Positions 21,037 through 30,230 of a stretch of 64,000 nt of DNA are shown one piece after another. Source of the DNA: Trichomonas vaginalis G3 (Eukaryota; Parabasalia; Trichomonadida; Trichomonadidae); assembly GCF_026262505.1 (NCBI RefSeq), contig NC_067207.1:15840082-15904081 (forward strand), given 5' to 3'. The stretch's first letter is position 1. The number at the start of each line of letters is the position of its first letter. Below the pieces are notes generated by a model that saw only the letters and a list, made by a program, of their open reading frames with translations, searched no databases and was not told the origin of the DNA. The translations under genes were made by a program, and so were the position numbers.

Positions 21037-22263
21037 CTAAATCTTAATTTTTTTTTGAAAATTATTTCTTTTTTTTTCGATGGAAACTGGTCAATTTCAT
21101 ATATAATTTTTTGCTTCCCCATATATTAAACAGTTTTTCGTTCAATAATACCACAATTTAAAATGAAATCTTTTGTAATCCATAAATAAATTGATCGGGA
21201 TAGGGGGATGTGTCATAACTATTATAGGGCTAAAGGAATCCTAATCGAGCATGTGGAAAATAGCAATTCTAACTTAATCAATAGGCGAATGTGCGTGAAT
21301 ATTACAATTAAATTTAAAAACTTATTTTGTGGAATGCATATATAATTAAACCATTAAGAAATCCAATTTGACATATTATTACATTCTGACATTTTTTTGT
21401 CAAAAGTTAATTTTTGATCGCATTATACTAGTGAGTATATTTCATTAAAAAACTTTATTCATTGTAAATATTTCAATTAACAAAAATATAAAAAAACATT
21501 AAGATTTATTTTTCTAAAAAGTTAAATGAAATATTTTTCTTTTCAAAACAATAAAATCAATTTGAACTTTTTATGAAGTTTAATAATTGTATTCGAGCTC
21601 ATCTTAGTTGTCCGGTTATCTAATTTTCTGATCTTTTTAAATTGAACGATGTAAAATTTTTCCTCAAAATAATACACTCAATTAAATTTTGTTTGCTCTC
21701 AATTCAATTTCAACAATTATCTGTGACAATCTCTTTATGAGGAAATAAGTACATTTAGTCTAATTTGCTTAAATCATGTAATTTCATTCAAGGTCTGGTA
21801 TCTCACTTCCTAGTTTCTCTATATTATTATCAATTATATCTGATATTCGACCTGGATTGAAAAAAACATCATGAGTTACTTTCTTAGTCCTTATTTTATT
21901 CTCATCTTACTTGAATATAATAGCAATTATTGATGCATATTCAATATTTATTCCATTTTTTGTCGATTCAACTAGTTTTTTTTTGAGTTTTTTTCATTAT
22001 CGTCATTAATTATCGATATTAATAAAATATTTCATTTAAGTATCTGATGAATCCTGTATGGATTTCTTGATTTTCAGGCTGTTACATATTAAGTTCTGTC
22101 AAAATGTAAGCTATTGAATTTTTTGAGAGGGAAATAATCATCGAGGAAGTAAAAAGTGACGCTTTAGGAAATATTATTAGAAATATGATAATAAATATAT
22201 TTGGAAAAAATATGTTTTTTTCAAAAATTGAAATGTTCATAGAATATTTTGAAATATGTAGGG

Positions 22264-22267
<4 letters not shown>
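21037..22267. other. AT-rich host region at the left edge of Maverick B
   Basis: About 1.2 kb without a supported gene. It ends in GGGAATT at 22261-22267, whose last five bases GAATT recur directly after the right end of Maverick B. Confidence 0.5.
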
Positions 22268-22296
<29 letters not shown>

Positions 22297-22484
22297 TAGT
22301 GGGGCTTCCAGGCACTTCGTGCCTTCTAGCCCTGAAGATGTTTAGTATAAATGAAGTTTATATTCGGAGGGCTTCCAGGCACTTCGTGCCTTCTAGCCCT
22401 GAAGATGTTTAGTATAAATGAAGTTCTTATATACGGGTCTTCCAGGAGCTTTTCACAAATTATATATGTTTTCATGTTTTGTCA
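22268..22484. repeat. Left terminal inverted repeat of Maverick B
   Basis: After the A-run the repeat holds two tandem copies of a unit containing GGCTTCCAGGCACTTCGTGC and CTTCTAGCCC (from about 22300 and 22371). It then continues to TTTTCATGTTTTGTCA. The reverse complement of 49057-49262 matches with scattered differences. Each unit can fold into a nested hairpin with a GGCAC-TTC-GTGCC core. A partial ORF that runs across it is not a gene. Confidence 0.93.
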
Positions 22485-23010
22485 CTTTTCTGTCACTTTT
22501 CAGGAAAAAACATTTTTATTATATATATAAAATGAATTTTACAAAACCACCACTACCCTTCTTTGGAAATAAGAGTAGATGTAAAGATATTATATTGAGA
22601 GAACTTAAGAAACTACCGAATGGTCTAACATTTGTAGATTTGTTCGGTGGAAGTTTCTATATATCCCATTTATGTCATACAATATTCCCAGACTCAAAGA
22701 TTATATGCAATGACTTCGACAACTATATGAACCGTCTCAAACATATTCCAGACACTAACAATATATTGAAAGAGTTAAAAGAAAAGATACCTATAGGTAA
22801 GATGGAACGTATACCATTAGATAAGAAAGATATTGTAAGAGAGGTTTTGAAAAAAGCAGAATATATAGACTGGGATAGTATATCTGCTAGACTATTATAT
22901 AGTGGTGCTATAAGAGTTCATGACATTGAAACACTTATGTCAAAAGTTTTATATCTTAACTATACAAATGTTTTCAAAGAGGACATAGAAAAATATATTG
23001 AGGGTATAGA

Positions 23011-23090
23011 GTTTGTGAGATGTCATTGGACAGAGTTGTATGAAAAATATAAAGACAAGGAAAATGTTTTCTTTATAGTGGACCCGCCGT
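23011..23090. repeat. 80-bp target-site duplication, left copy
   Basis: This stretch (begins GTTTGTGAGATG, ends GGACCCGCCGT) is repeated exactly at 24934-25013, on the other side of the inserted element. Eighty bases is far longer than the 2-10 bp left by common DNA transposons. Confidence 0.93.
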
Positions 23091-23388
23091 GAAAAAACCA
23101 GAATTTTCGAAAAAGTGACACCAACTATTAAAGTTATTTTATTACTAGATTTATTTACAAATTATAAGATAATATCATTAACAAAATATATTTTTAATAT
23201 AAATAAAAAACTTTTTTTATACAAAAAATTACAATCAATCGATAAATATTATAAAACATTTATTCCAAAAAGATTAAGAAATAGGTGGGATCCTGCATAT
23301 AATATAATTTTATGTCATAAAGCTTACAAATTTTAGATGGACCACAGTGAGAATGTGAGTGGTTAATTTAAAGGTGGTCTGATAAAGA

Positions 23389-24615
23389 TATCGAAGCTTA
23401 CTCAACACAGCATGAAGCAGTTTCTAATACACAATCTTACTAGTGGTGTTTCGGTCGCCAGCGCTCTCATAGGGGTGCTGATTTCAAAAACCACTACTTC
23501 AAATTATTCAACAATACTCAATGCAGCATGAAGCAGCTACTACTGCTGTATCTTACTGGTAGCGTTTTGGTCGTTGGCTCTTGCACAGTCTCTCAGATTT
23601 TCAAAATTTTTTTTTCAACACTATCTTGTTTCGCTCTCAGAAAGCTATCCTACAAAGACATCGAAGCTTACTCAACACAGCATGAAGCAGTTTCTAATAC
23701 ACAATCTTACTAGTGGTGTTTCGGTCGCCAGCGCTCTCATAGGGGTGCTGATTTCAAAAACCACTACTTCAAATTATTCAACAATACTCAATGCAGCATG
23801 AAGCAGCTACTACTGCTGTATCTTACTGGTAGCGTTTTGGTCGTTGGCTCTTGCACAGTCTCTCAGATTTTCAAATTTTTTTTTCAACACTATCTTGTTT
23901 CGCTCTCAGAAAGCTATCCTACAAAGACATCGAAGCTTACTCAACACAGCATGAAGCAGTTTCTAATACACAATCTTACTAGTGGTGTTTCGGTCGCCAG
24001 CGCTCTCATAGGGGTGCTGATTTCAAAAACCACTACTTCAAATTATTCAACAATACTCAATGCAGCATGAAGCAGCTACTACTGCTGTATCTTACTGGTA
24101 GCGTTTTGGTCGTTGGCTCTTGCACAGTCTCTCAGATTTTCAAATTTTTTTTTCAACACTATCTTGTTTCGCTCTCAGAAAGCTATCCTACAAAGACATC
24201 GAAGCTTACTCAACACAGCATGAAGCAGTTTCTAATACACAATCTTACTAGTGGTGTTTCGGTCGCCAGCGCTCTCATAGGGGTGCTGATTTCAAAAACC
24301 ACTACTTCAAATTATTCAACAATACTCAATGCAGCATGAAGCAGCTACTACTGCTGTATCTTACTGGTAGCGTTTTGGTCGTTGGCTCTTGCACAGTCTC
24401 TCAGATTTTCAAAATTTTTTTTCAACACTATCTTGTTTCGCTCTCAGAAAGCTATCCTACAAAGACATCGAAGCTTACTCAAAACAGCATGAAGCAGTTT
24501 CTAATACACAATCTTACTAGTGGTGTTTCGGTCGCCAGCGCTCTCATAGGGGTGCTGATTTCAAAAACCACTACTTCAAATTATTCAACAATACTCAATG
24601 CAGCATGAAGCAGTT
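23389..24615 (+). repeat. Tandem satellite, 269-bp units made of two diverged half-units
   Basis: About four and a half copies with a period of 269 bp (first step 270). Each unit contains two related monomers of roughly 135 bp, both beginning GCATGAAGCAG and ending in TTTCAAA. One continues TTTCTAATACACAATC, the other CTACTACTGCTGTATC. This is a higher-order repeat. Copies are almost identical, so the array was amplified recently or is homogenised. Open frames of about 90 codons run through each unit but are by-products of the repeat. Confidence 0.93.
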
Positions 24616-24616
24616 T

Positions 24617-24845
24617 CTAATAAATATATACATATATAAATATATACATATATAAATATATACATATATAAATATATACATATATAAATATATAAATATA
24701 TACATATATAAATATATACATATATAAATATATAAATATATACATATATAAATATATACATATATAAATATATACATATATAAATATATACATATATAAA
24801 TATATACATATATAAATATACATATATATATAAATATATAAATAA
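24617..24845. repeat. AT microsatellite
   Basis: About 230 bp of ATATATAAATATATACATAT-type repeats directly follow the satellite, inside the inserted element. Confidence 0.95.
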
Positions 24846-24933
24846 CAAAATATAATCAAAAAATAGTGTTTGGAAATTTAAGGTTAAGTGTCACTTTTTC
24901 TACTGTCACTTTTTCGTAAATTCTACCACACTC

Positions 24934-25013
24934 GTTTGTGAGATGTCATTGGACAGAGTTGTATGAAAAATATAAAGACAAGGAAAATGTTTTCTTTATA
25001 GTGGACCCGCCGT
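24934..25013. repeat. 80-bp target-site duplication, right copy
   Basis: Identical to 23011-23090. It lies within the methyltransferase coding region and includes the DPP motif codons. Confidence 0.93.
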
Positions 25014-25257
25014 TCTATAACACATGGGATTTTCAATACCAAGTAGACTGGACTTTGAGAGACTCTTTAGAAACTTTAGACGTTTTACATAACTGTCCAT
25101 GCTTTTACTTTACATCCGATAAAAGTGGTTTGGAAACCGTTATGAGATGGTTAGAGGACATACATGACTATGAGTTTATATATGACAAGATAGAATATGA
25201 GAGAGGTCCCATAAACTGGAGAAAGTGTCATAACAAAGAAATTTTATTGGTAACTAA

Positions 25258-25389
25258 ATGTGGTTTGAAATAGGACTACTTGTTTTAGGTTTTTTCCATT
25301 GTGTCATTTATTTATTTGACGTGGCAGAAAGATATAGAGAATATGAAGATGAACCAATGCCTGCAAATGTTCAGTATATGTACTCGTAA
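25258..25389 (+). CDS. Small one-pass membrane protein (43 aa)
   Basis: The short frame starts with an ATG overlapping the end of the methyltransferase gene by 16 bp. Residues about 4-20 (EIGLLVLGFFHCVIYLF) form a membrane helix. A charged tail follows (VAERYREYEDEPMP). Overlap with the preceding gene, on the same strand, supports it as a real small gene. Function unknown; it could be a virion membrane or lysis-type protein. Confidence 0.45.
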   Translation: MWFEIGLLVLGFFHCVIYLFDVAERYREYEDEPMPANVQYMYS

Positions 25390-25412
25390 GAGATATTTTT
25401 ATCTAATATTAA

Positions 25413-25775
25413 ATGGACGCACAGAACTTAGCGAATGCACAGCAACCTGGACAACCAAACCCAGAGAATATTCCAAATGAAGTTAGAATACAAACTGCAA
25501 TGGCAAACTATGGTCAAGTGCCAACAGATGTACAAATGCAAACTGCCATGTCAAATGACGCTGCGTTAGGTTTGCCACCATGGTATGCAAATATGAGATG
25601 GAAAGAGTTTTATACAAACCCTGAAGTGGGATATAAACAACTCTATGCAGATGACGCGAACACAGGAGTTGACCCAGAGTATGTTTTCTACCAGAGGAGA
25701 AACAGAATGTATGAGCTCCAGTTAAAGAATGCTATGGAACTCAACAGGAAACGTAAGAGACTAGGCGGACATTAG
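25413..25775 (+). CDS. Maverick B protein of unknown function (120 aa)
   Basis: The N-terminal half has two copies of a motif reading VRIQTAMANYG and VQMQTAMSNDA (residues about 23-50). The C-terminal half is Tyr/Arg-rich and ends basic (NRKRKRLGGH). The start is preceded by TATTTTTATCTAATATTAA, the leader type shared by many genes in B and C. No family was recognised. The position among virion-like genes suggests a structural role. Confidence 0.6.
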   Translation: MDAQNLANAQQPGQPNPENIPNEVRIQTAMANYGQVPTDVQMQTAMSNDAALGLPPWYANMRWKEFYTNPEVGYKQLYADDANTGVDPEYVFYQRRNRMYELQLKNAMELNRKRKRLGGH

Positions 25776-25793
25776 ATTTTTACATATAGTAAA

Positions 25794-26036
25794 ATGGGTT
25801 TCTTCAGTAGTATTGGAAACTTCTTTCGAAATGTTGGAAGAGGTATATGGAATGGAATAAAAACCGTAGGAAGAGGAATTTGGAACGGAGTCAAAAATAT
25901 TGGCAAAAGAGTAGGTCAGTTCGTTGGTATTATACCTAAAGACCCTGAACCAGAAGAACAAGCTCCTGTTATACAACAGCCTGAACCTGCACCACAGTCT
26001 AGTTGGCAACCAAATCCAACACCTCAACCGTATTAA
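25794..26036 (+). CDS. Small amphipathic protein with an N-terminal myristoylation-type site (80 aa)
   Basis: The product starts MGFFSSIGNFFRNVGRGIWN, which fits an N-myristoylation signal (Gly2, Ser6). It has two tandem copies of GRGIWNG-I/V-K-x-(V/I)-G-(R/K), forming a positively charged amphipathic helix. The C-terminal 30 residues are Pro/Gln-rich. It resembles membrane-active minor virion peptides (adenovirus pVI/pX style) in composition, not in detectable homology. A second protein of this type is encoded at 29636-30037. Confidence 0.6.
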   Translation: MGFFSSIGNFFRNVGRGIWNGIKTVGRGIWNGVKNIGKRVGQFVGIIPKDPEPEEQAPVIQQPEPAPQSSWQPNPTPQPY

Positions 26037-26039
26037 AAA

Positions 26040-26888
26040 TTATATTTTTACCGTTCGATAGTAGTTGTATATGAAACTAAGTTCTAAGTAAAACGCGTGG
26101 TATAATGGAACTATTCTCTTTCTTCCATCTGTTGTAAACCATACTTGAAAATCCGAAATACTTCCACTCGGTGGTTCATATAGCTTTGTAGGTTTTTCGT
26201 AAAAGTCATTTGCCAAGCATAAAAAAGAGTTTTGTGCGCCAGAAAATGAAGCATGAACTATAATAGCATCTGAGTCGAAAACATTTTCATATGTTCCATT
26301 AGGGTTTTCGACTTCATAATAGTCCGGGTGTACTGGATACCATGCAGGCTGATTTAACATCCTCATAAATCTATGCCATGCCAAGTTGTTATATTTTGTA
26401 GAAATATAAACGTTTTCTCCAAGGTCTTCTATTTTATTGATTTTAACAGTTGCATTTTTCCTGTCATATAAAATATCGAGATGGTACTCTCCTTCGTCAA
26501 TGTTATACTGGTTTGCATATTCGAGATAGATATCGTTTATTTTTTCTTGAAAAGCTTGAAGAGTTGTTTCTAAGTTTACAAGCAAATTCACTTGTAAAAG
26601 TTTTCCCTGTTCAAATTTCTCATACGTACGTTTTTCTTTGTTATAGTATCGAACTTCAAAACCGACCGTAAATGGGAAACCATGTATGGCTTCTGAAATG
26701 AACTTCATTCTACGAAAGCCAATAGCTTTTGTGACAGATGGGTCTCTTAACCATCTTAATGGGTAGTCAAAACGATAGCCTTCATGCTTTACGGTCTCTG
26801 TCTCAAACTTTTGACCTACGTTAGTAAAAAGTTCATCTAATGGTTTAGTTGTAGCAACTCTTGAATTTTCTTTTTCTATTGAAAGCAT
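26040..26888 (-). CDS. Maverick conserved protein, candidate minor virion protein (282 aa)
   Basis: The protein is beta-rich and has no recognised domain. Its tail (residues about 225-282) shares spacing and several residues with the coding region at 55233-56085 of Maverick C: an aromatic W/F-x-T-x-D/H segment, then a LELSFIYNYYRT-like ending. It also has a similar early motif (FRRMKFISEAI versus YIGITMYITRAF). Conservation between diverged elements suggests a core function, perhaps a vertex or spike component. It lies next to the fibre gene and is divergent from it across 18 bp. Confidence 0.6.
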   Translation of the reverse strand: MLSIEKENSRVATTKPLDELFTNVGQKFETETVKHEGYRFDYPLRWLRDPSVTKAIGFRRMKFISEAIHGFPFTVGFEVRYYNKEKRTYEKFEQGKLLQVNLLVNLETTLQAFQEKINDIYLEYANQYNIDEGEYHLDILYDRKNATVKINKIEDLGENVYISTKYNNLAWHRFMRMLNQPAWYPVHPDYYEVENPNGTYENVFDSDAIIVHASFSGAQNSFLCLANDFYEKPTKLYEPPSGSISDFQVWFTTDGRKRIVPLYHAFYLELSFIYNYYRTVKI

Positions 26889-26906
26889 ATTTTATCTAGA
26901 ATAAAA
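26889..26906. promoter_or_regulatory. Bidirectional leader between the 282-aa gene and the fibre gene
   Basis: Only 18 bp separate the two start codons. The sequence ATTTTATCTAGAATAAAA is nearly the same as the 18 bp between the divergent genes at 43528 and 43547 (TTTACTTAGAATAAAAAG). It therefore probably contains both transcription starts, with very short 5' leaders. Confidence 0.5.
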
Positions 26907-28664
26907 ATGTCGAAAGAAACAGCGTCTATGAGAGAAATACAACACAACCGACAACTCATTTTGCAAGCTCTAAATAAGAACACAACAAACTTTTCAAACT
27001 ATTCTAAGATATCTGAGTCATTGAAAGAAGGAAACTTAAAACTGACGATAAACCCAATGACAGATGAGTTTCTGTTTCAAGACAGTAAGAACCATACTGT
27101 TTGTATAAATCCAACAAAAGGAACTTTAAACGAGAAACCTATAGATGAACTTCTTTTGAAAGCAGATGTTGGCAACAAAGCTGACAAAGAGTATGTCATT
27201 GAAAAAGTTCAAGAAGAACATGACAGAGCAGATGCAACATATGCAACGAAAGCAGATGTTGACAACAAAGCTGACAAAGAGTATGTCATTGAAAAAGTTC
27301 AAGAAGAACATGACAGAGCAGATGCAACATATGCAACGAAAGCAGATGTTGACAACAAAGCTGACAAAACATATGTTGACAATAAAATGTCAAGTGAAGT
27401 GACAAGAGCTGAAAACGAATATTCTAAAAAGACTCATACACATACCATTGCAAATATTGCAAACTTACAAGAAACCTTAAACAGGAAAAGTGACGTTGGA
27501 CATACACATACCATTGCAAATATTACAAACTTACAAGAAACCTTAAACAGGAAAAGTGACGTTGGACATACACATACATCTTCTGAAATAACAGACTTAA
27601 ACGTTAGCCTTGAAAATAAAGCAGATAAAACATATGTCAATGAAATATACCAAAGTTTGCTAGGAACAAAAAATATTGAAACTATTGTTGGTGACTTTTC
27701 TGTCAATGAAGAAAACAAATATTTTAGATGGCAGTTGGTACAGTCCTTAGAAAATGGTACACGGTATAAACTCATTCCGAAAAATAACAATGAAATGTAT
27801 GTAAGCTATAAAAAGAACGATGGTACACAAGTTAAAGTTCCATTAGACAACAACTGCTACTTAAACTTATATGGAGACGAACAAAAGAAATATTTAAGAG
27901 TTTATGAAATGACAGATATGACATTGCCTGACCCAGCTCCAGCACCATATTATTATGACTATGGAGATGACGTCAGAACACCACATGTAGATGAACAAAA
28001 GCTAACATTATATTTAGATTTTTATAGATATAAAAGATATAATGCAATAGAAAAAACGAGAATAGTATACTATTATACAGATGACAGAAATAAATATTAT
28101 AGTCAAGACTTTACCTACCCTGAAAACATAAGATTATATTATAAAAAATATTCTGACATGAACCAGAAGAAACCTGAAATAGTTGCACTATATTTTAAGT
28201 TCAAAAGAGACAATCCTATAATATCTCATATGTTTGATTTAATGAACCCAGTAGGTTCTATTTACACGTCAATGGAAGCAAGAGGTCCTCAAGCAATGTT
28301 TGGTGTTGGTGCATGGGAACAAATAGTCGACAGGTTTTTGTATTGTGCAAACTCTTCAAAGGAAACAGGTGGAAGTAAAACGATTTCAGGTGAAAACTTA
28401 CCTGCACATAGTCACTACATAGATTTAAGTACATCTCAAGCAGGTTGGCATAAGCATAGATATTGGGATTGGTCAGGAATGACAAAAGGTAAAGGATATG
28501 ATGTTAAAGACGACGTTAAGTTTGCTATAAATTGTTACTGGGATGACACGCAGGGAGAAGGAAACCATACACATTTCGTTTCAGGATATACGCAAACAAC
28601 GGGACAGAGTAAAGACTACATGCCACCTTACATGACAGTTTACGCATGGTATAGAATTGCTTAG
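26907..28664 (+). CDS. Phage tail-collar-like fibre protein (585 aa)
   Basis: The N-terminal part is helical. Residues about 85-150 hold repeats of KADVDNKADKEYVIEKVQEE (99 bp, two full copies). Then come two copies of a 22-residue unit ending GHTHT (66 bp). The C-terminus (about 440-585) reads NPVGSIYTSMEA, FGVGAWEQIVDRFLYC, GGSKTISGENLPAHSHYID and PPYMTVYAWYRIA. That is the layout of the tail-collar/receptor-binding tip of bacteriophage fibres (GSIY, WE-DRFL, LPxHxH, PPYxxxYxW). A trimeric fibre with a receptor-binding head is the natural reading, which is inference. It would sit on the virion surface. No break is seen. Confidence 0.85.
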   Translation: MSKETASMREIQHNRQLILQALNKNTTNFSNYSKISESLKEGNLKLTINPMTDEFLFQDSKNHTVCINPTKGTLNEKPIDELLLKADVGNKADKEYVIEKVQEEHDRADATYATKADVDNKADKEYVIEKVQEEHDRADATYATKADVDNKADKTYVDNKMSSEVTRAENEYSKKTHTHTIANIANLQETLNRKSDVGHTHTIANITNLQETLNRKSDVGHTHTSSEITDLNVSLENKADKTYVNEIYQSLLGTKNIETIVGDFSVNEENKYFRWQLVQSLENGTRYKLIPKNNNEMYVSYKKNDGTQVKVPLDNNCYLNLYGDEQKKYLRVYEMTDMTLPDPAPAPYYYDYGDDVRTPHVDEQKLTLYLDFYRYKRYNAIEKTRIVYYYTDDRNKYYSQDFTYPENIRLYYKKYSDMNQKKPEIVALYFKFKRDNPIISHMFDLMNPVGSIYTSMEARGPQAMFGVGAWEQIVDRFLYCANSSKETGGSKTISGENLPAHSHYIDLSTSQAGWHKHRYWDWSGMTKGKGYDVKDDVKFAINCYWDDTQGEGNHTHFVSGYTQTTGQSKDYMPPYMTVYAWYRIA

Positions 28665-29618
28665 TCGTCATTTTCAACTTCTTTAGCATATTCGTCTGGA
28701 GTTGTCTTATATTTGTTAGGAACTGTCTTTGAAAGTATACCACCTTGAACTTTGACAAGTTTGAAACGAGGTCTGACAATAGTAGTTTTATCTTCTGCTT
28801 GCAGTGTGTACATTTTGCCATGTTTGCCTAAAACTTCATAATATTCTCTTGTATACTTTCTTCTATTTTTACGAACACGAATGCGAGTACCTGTCGAGTT
28901 CCCATTGTTGTCATAGTCAATAGTATTTTCATATGGGTCGCGTTTAGGTATTTCTATTTTTACTTTGTCACCTTTCTTAAGTTTGAAGCCTGGCATTCTT
29001 TCTTGTTTGTCTCTTTTGACTAAACTATTAAATATATAGTCTTTCTCTAAGTCGGGGTTGTTTTTCATTTCTTCGGGGGAGTGGTTTCCCAAACCTTTTT
29101 GTTTACGGCTATTGTAAATATTTAAAACTTGTCTCATCTTTGCCATGGAAAAGTGTCTATACTTGTCGTCATATGACATTTCATCTACCTCACCACCTTG
29201 TGGTTGGTTTAAGTCTCTTAAGATTTTTATACAACTGTCAATGACACCAAGAGCAGAATGGTTTTGGTCGACAATGAAATATTGGTTTACATTTTTGAAC
29301 GCAGATAGTTTTTACATCATCTGATTTGAAAGAACTTTCACAGTCAGATGTCAGTTTTGTTGGATGGTATTTGTCAACGAATATTGTCAAAGCAGTTTTC
29401 ACATCTAAAATATTTTTGGACCATAATGGTATGGCTTCACAGTATCTTGTGTTTTGACCGACAAATATTAGCCAGTATGGAGGTCCATCTTCTCTATACC
29501 TCGGAATGTTTTCCAAGATATCCATAAACCAAGCATTTGGTGTTGAACTAAAGATTTTTATCATGAGTGCTTTCTTTGTTGCCTTAGAAACATAGGGGTC
29601 CTTGTTTGGATTCGTCAT
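28661..29618 (-). pseudogene. Maverick B retroviral-like integrase (c-integrase), broken
   Basis: The catalytic core shows the first Asp in WFMDILENIPRY and the second in KLTSDCESSF. The C-terminal portion has a chromodomain/SH3-like basic segment (RIRVRKNRRKYTREYYEV, then a YTLQAEDKTTIVRPRFKLV stretch). This is the Polinton integrase type, which joins element ends to chromosomal DNA and leaves short duplications. The gene looks broken, with about one break. It ends at the fibre stop codon, so the two convergent genes overlap by 4 bp. Confidence 0.8.
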
Positions 29619-29635
29619 TTTTTAACCCATAAGAA

Positions 29636-30037
29636 ATGGGTTTATTTGGCGCATTAGCAGGAGTTGCATCCAGATTTTTGCCCGCAGTGGGAACAATAGC
29701 CAGAGGTGTATTTGGAGTTGGAAGGAAGATTTTGAGTACATTAGGTATACTTAAAGAGAAAGCACAACCTATTATACAAACTGTACAGAAAGGTTGGGAT
29801 GTAGCACGAGATGCAGCAAATCTTATTCCAAATCCTGAAACAAGAGGAAAAGTTCAAGGATGGATGGACAATGTAGGAAGACAAGCAGGAAACTATTATA
29901 ACAAAGCAAATGACTACTATAACCAAGCAGGACACTATATGGACCAAGGTGAAAGATTCTTTAACAGAGGATATAACCATGCACAACAGTGGGTAAACAA
30001 TAACCAACCGCAACCGCCTCAAACGTGGGGAATGTAA
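29636..30037 (+). CDS. Glycine-rich amphipathic, myristoylation-type protein (133 aa)
   Basis: The start MGLFGALAGVASRFLPAVG is hydrophobic and amphipathic with Gly2, in the style of non-enveloped virus membrane-penetration peptides. A central helix and a Tyr/Asn-rich repeat (NYYNKANDYYNQAGHYMDQG) follow, and a Pro tail. It is the second protein of this type in the element (compare 25794-26036). It is divergent from the integrase, with 17 bp between starts. A role in membrane crossing or inside the virion is inference. Confidence 0.6.
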   Translation: MGLFGALAGVASRFLPAVGTIARGVFGVGRKILSTLGILKEKAQPIIQTVQKGWDVARDAANLIPNPETRGKVQGWMDNVGRQAGNYYNKANDYYNQAGHYMDQGERFFNRGYNHAQQWVNNNQPQPPQTWGM

Positions 30038-30040
30038 AGT

Positions 30041-30056
30041 TTTTTACTGAGATGAA
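30041..30056 (+). promoter_or_regulatory. Repeated leader TTTTTACTGAGATGAA before the 51-aa gene and the next gene
   Basis: The same 16 bases, ending right at the ATG, occur before 30057 and again before 30231 (30215-30230). Two adjacent genes thus share an identical start region. This fits the wider pattern of T-run plus A and pyrimidine 12-20 bp before start codons. Confidence 0.55.
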
Positions 30057-30212
30057 ATGAACAATACAGCTTTAAGACAAATGGGCTCAAGATGGATTTG
30101 TCGACTTCCAGCAGTTACACAACCACGTGTTTGTCAAGTTCTTCCTATACCTCAGGAAGTTTTAGACCGACTTAAAAAACCTAAACAACCAGTTGAAAAC
30201 AAAACAAACTAA
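30057..30212 (+). CDS. Small basic protein (51 aa), unknown
   Basis: The short frame encodes MNNTALRQMGSRWICRLPAV and a Pro/Lys-rich tail. Its start has the same 16-bp leader as the following gene, which supports it as real. No family was recognised. Confidence 0.45.
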   Translation: MNNTALRQMGSRWICRLPAVTQPRVCQVLPIPQEVLDRLKKPKQPVENKTN

Positions 30213-30230
30213 AATTTTTACTGAGATGAA

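Larger units (their letters stand above)
23091..24933. mobile_element. Insertion with 21-bp inverted repeats, a satellite core and an 80-bp target duplication
   Basis: The 1843-bp insert has near-terminal inverted repeats, 23100-23120 (AGAATTTTCGAAAAAGTGAC...) and 24904-24924, which match at 20 of 21 positions. Its content is a short frame at 23115-23336 (73 codons, basic, no recognised domain), a satellite array of 269-bp units and a (TATACATA)-type microsatellite. No transposase is visible, so it is probably non-autonomous. The long target duplication fits no common family. It might come from staggered-nick integration or from repair-mediated insertion of satellite DNA. The inverted repeats favour a true mobile element. 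Confidence 0.75.
22509..25273 (+). pseudogene. D12-class N6-adenine DNA methyltransferase, interrupted by an inserted element
   Basis: The product of the part from 22532 starts MNFTKPPLPFFGNKSRCKD, typical of Dam/D12 enzymes. The SAM-binding motif I appears as FVDLFGGSFYI and the catalytic DPP motif as FFIVDPP, both in order for a D12-class enzyme that methylates adenine at N6. The gene is split near the DPP motif by a 1.84-kb element with an 80-bp direct repeat on each side (see next entries). Adenine methylation is the main DNA mark known in Trichomonas, so an element-borne enzyme of this class could act on element or host DNA. It is the leftmost gene, next to the terminal repeat. It is broken by the insertion; I see no other clear break. 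Confidence 0.85.

Noticed and set aside
23528-24608. Repeated 90-codon frames in the satellite array
   Set aside because: They follow the 269-bp period, are embedded in tandem repeats and have no coding features; the second strand and other frames are equally open.
24585-24859. Long Tyr/Ile-rich frames in the AT microsatellite
   Set aside because: They are pure products of the TATACATA repeat.
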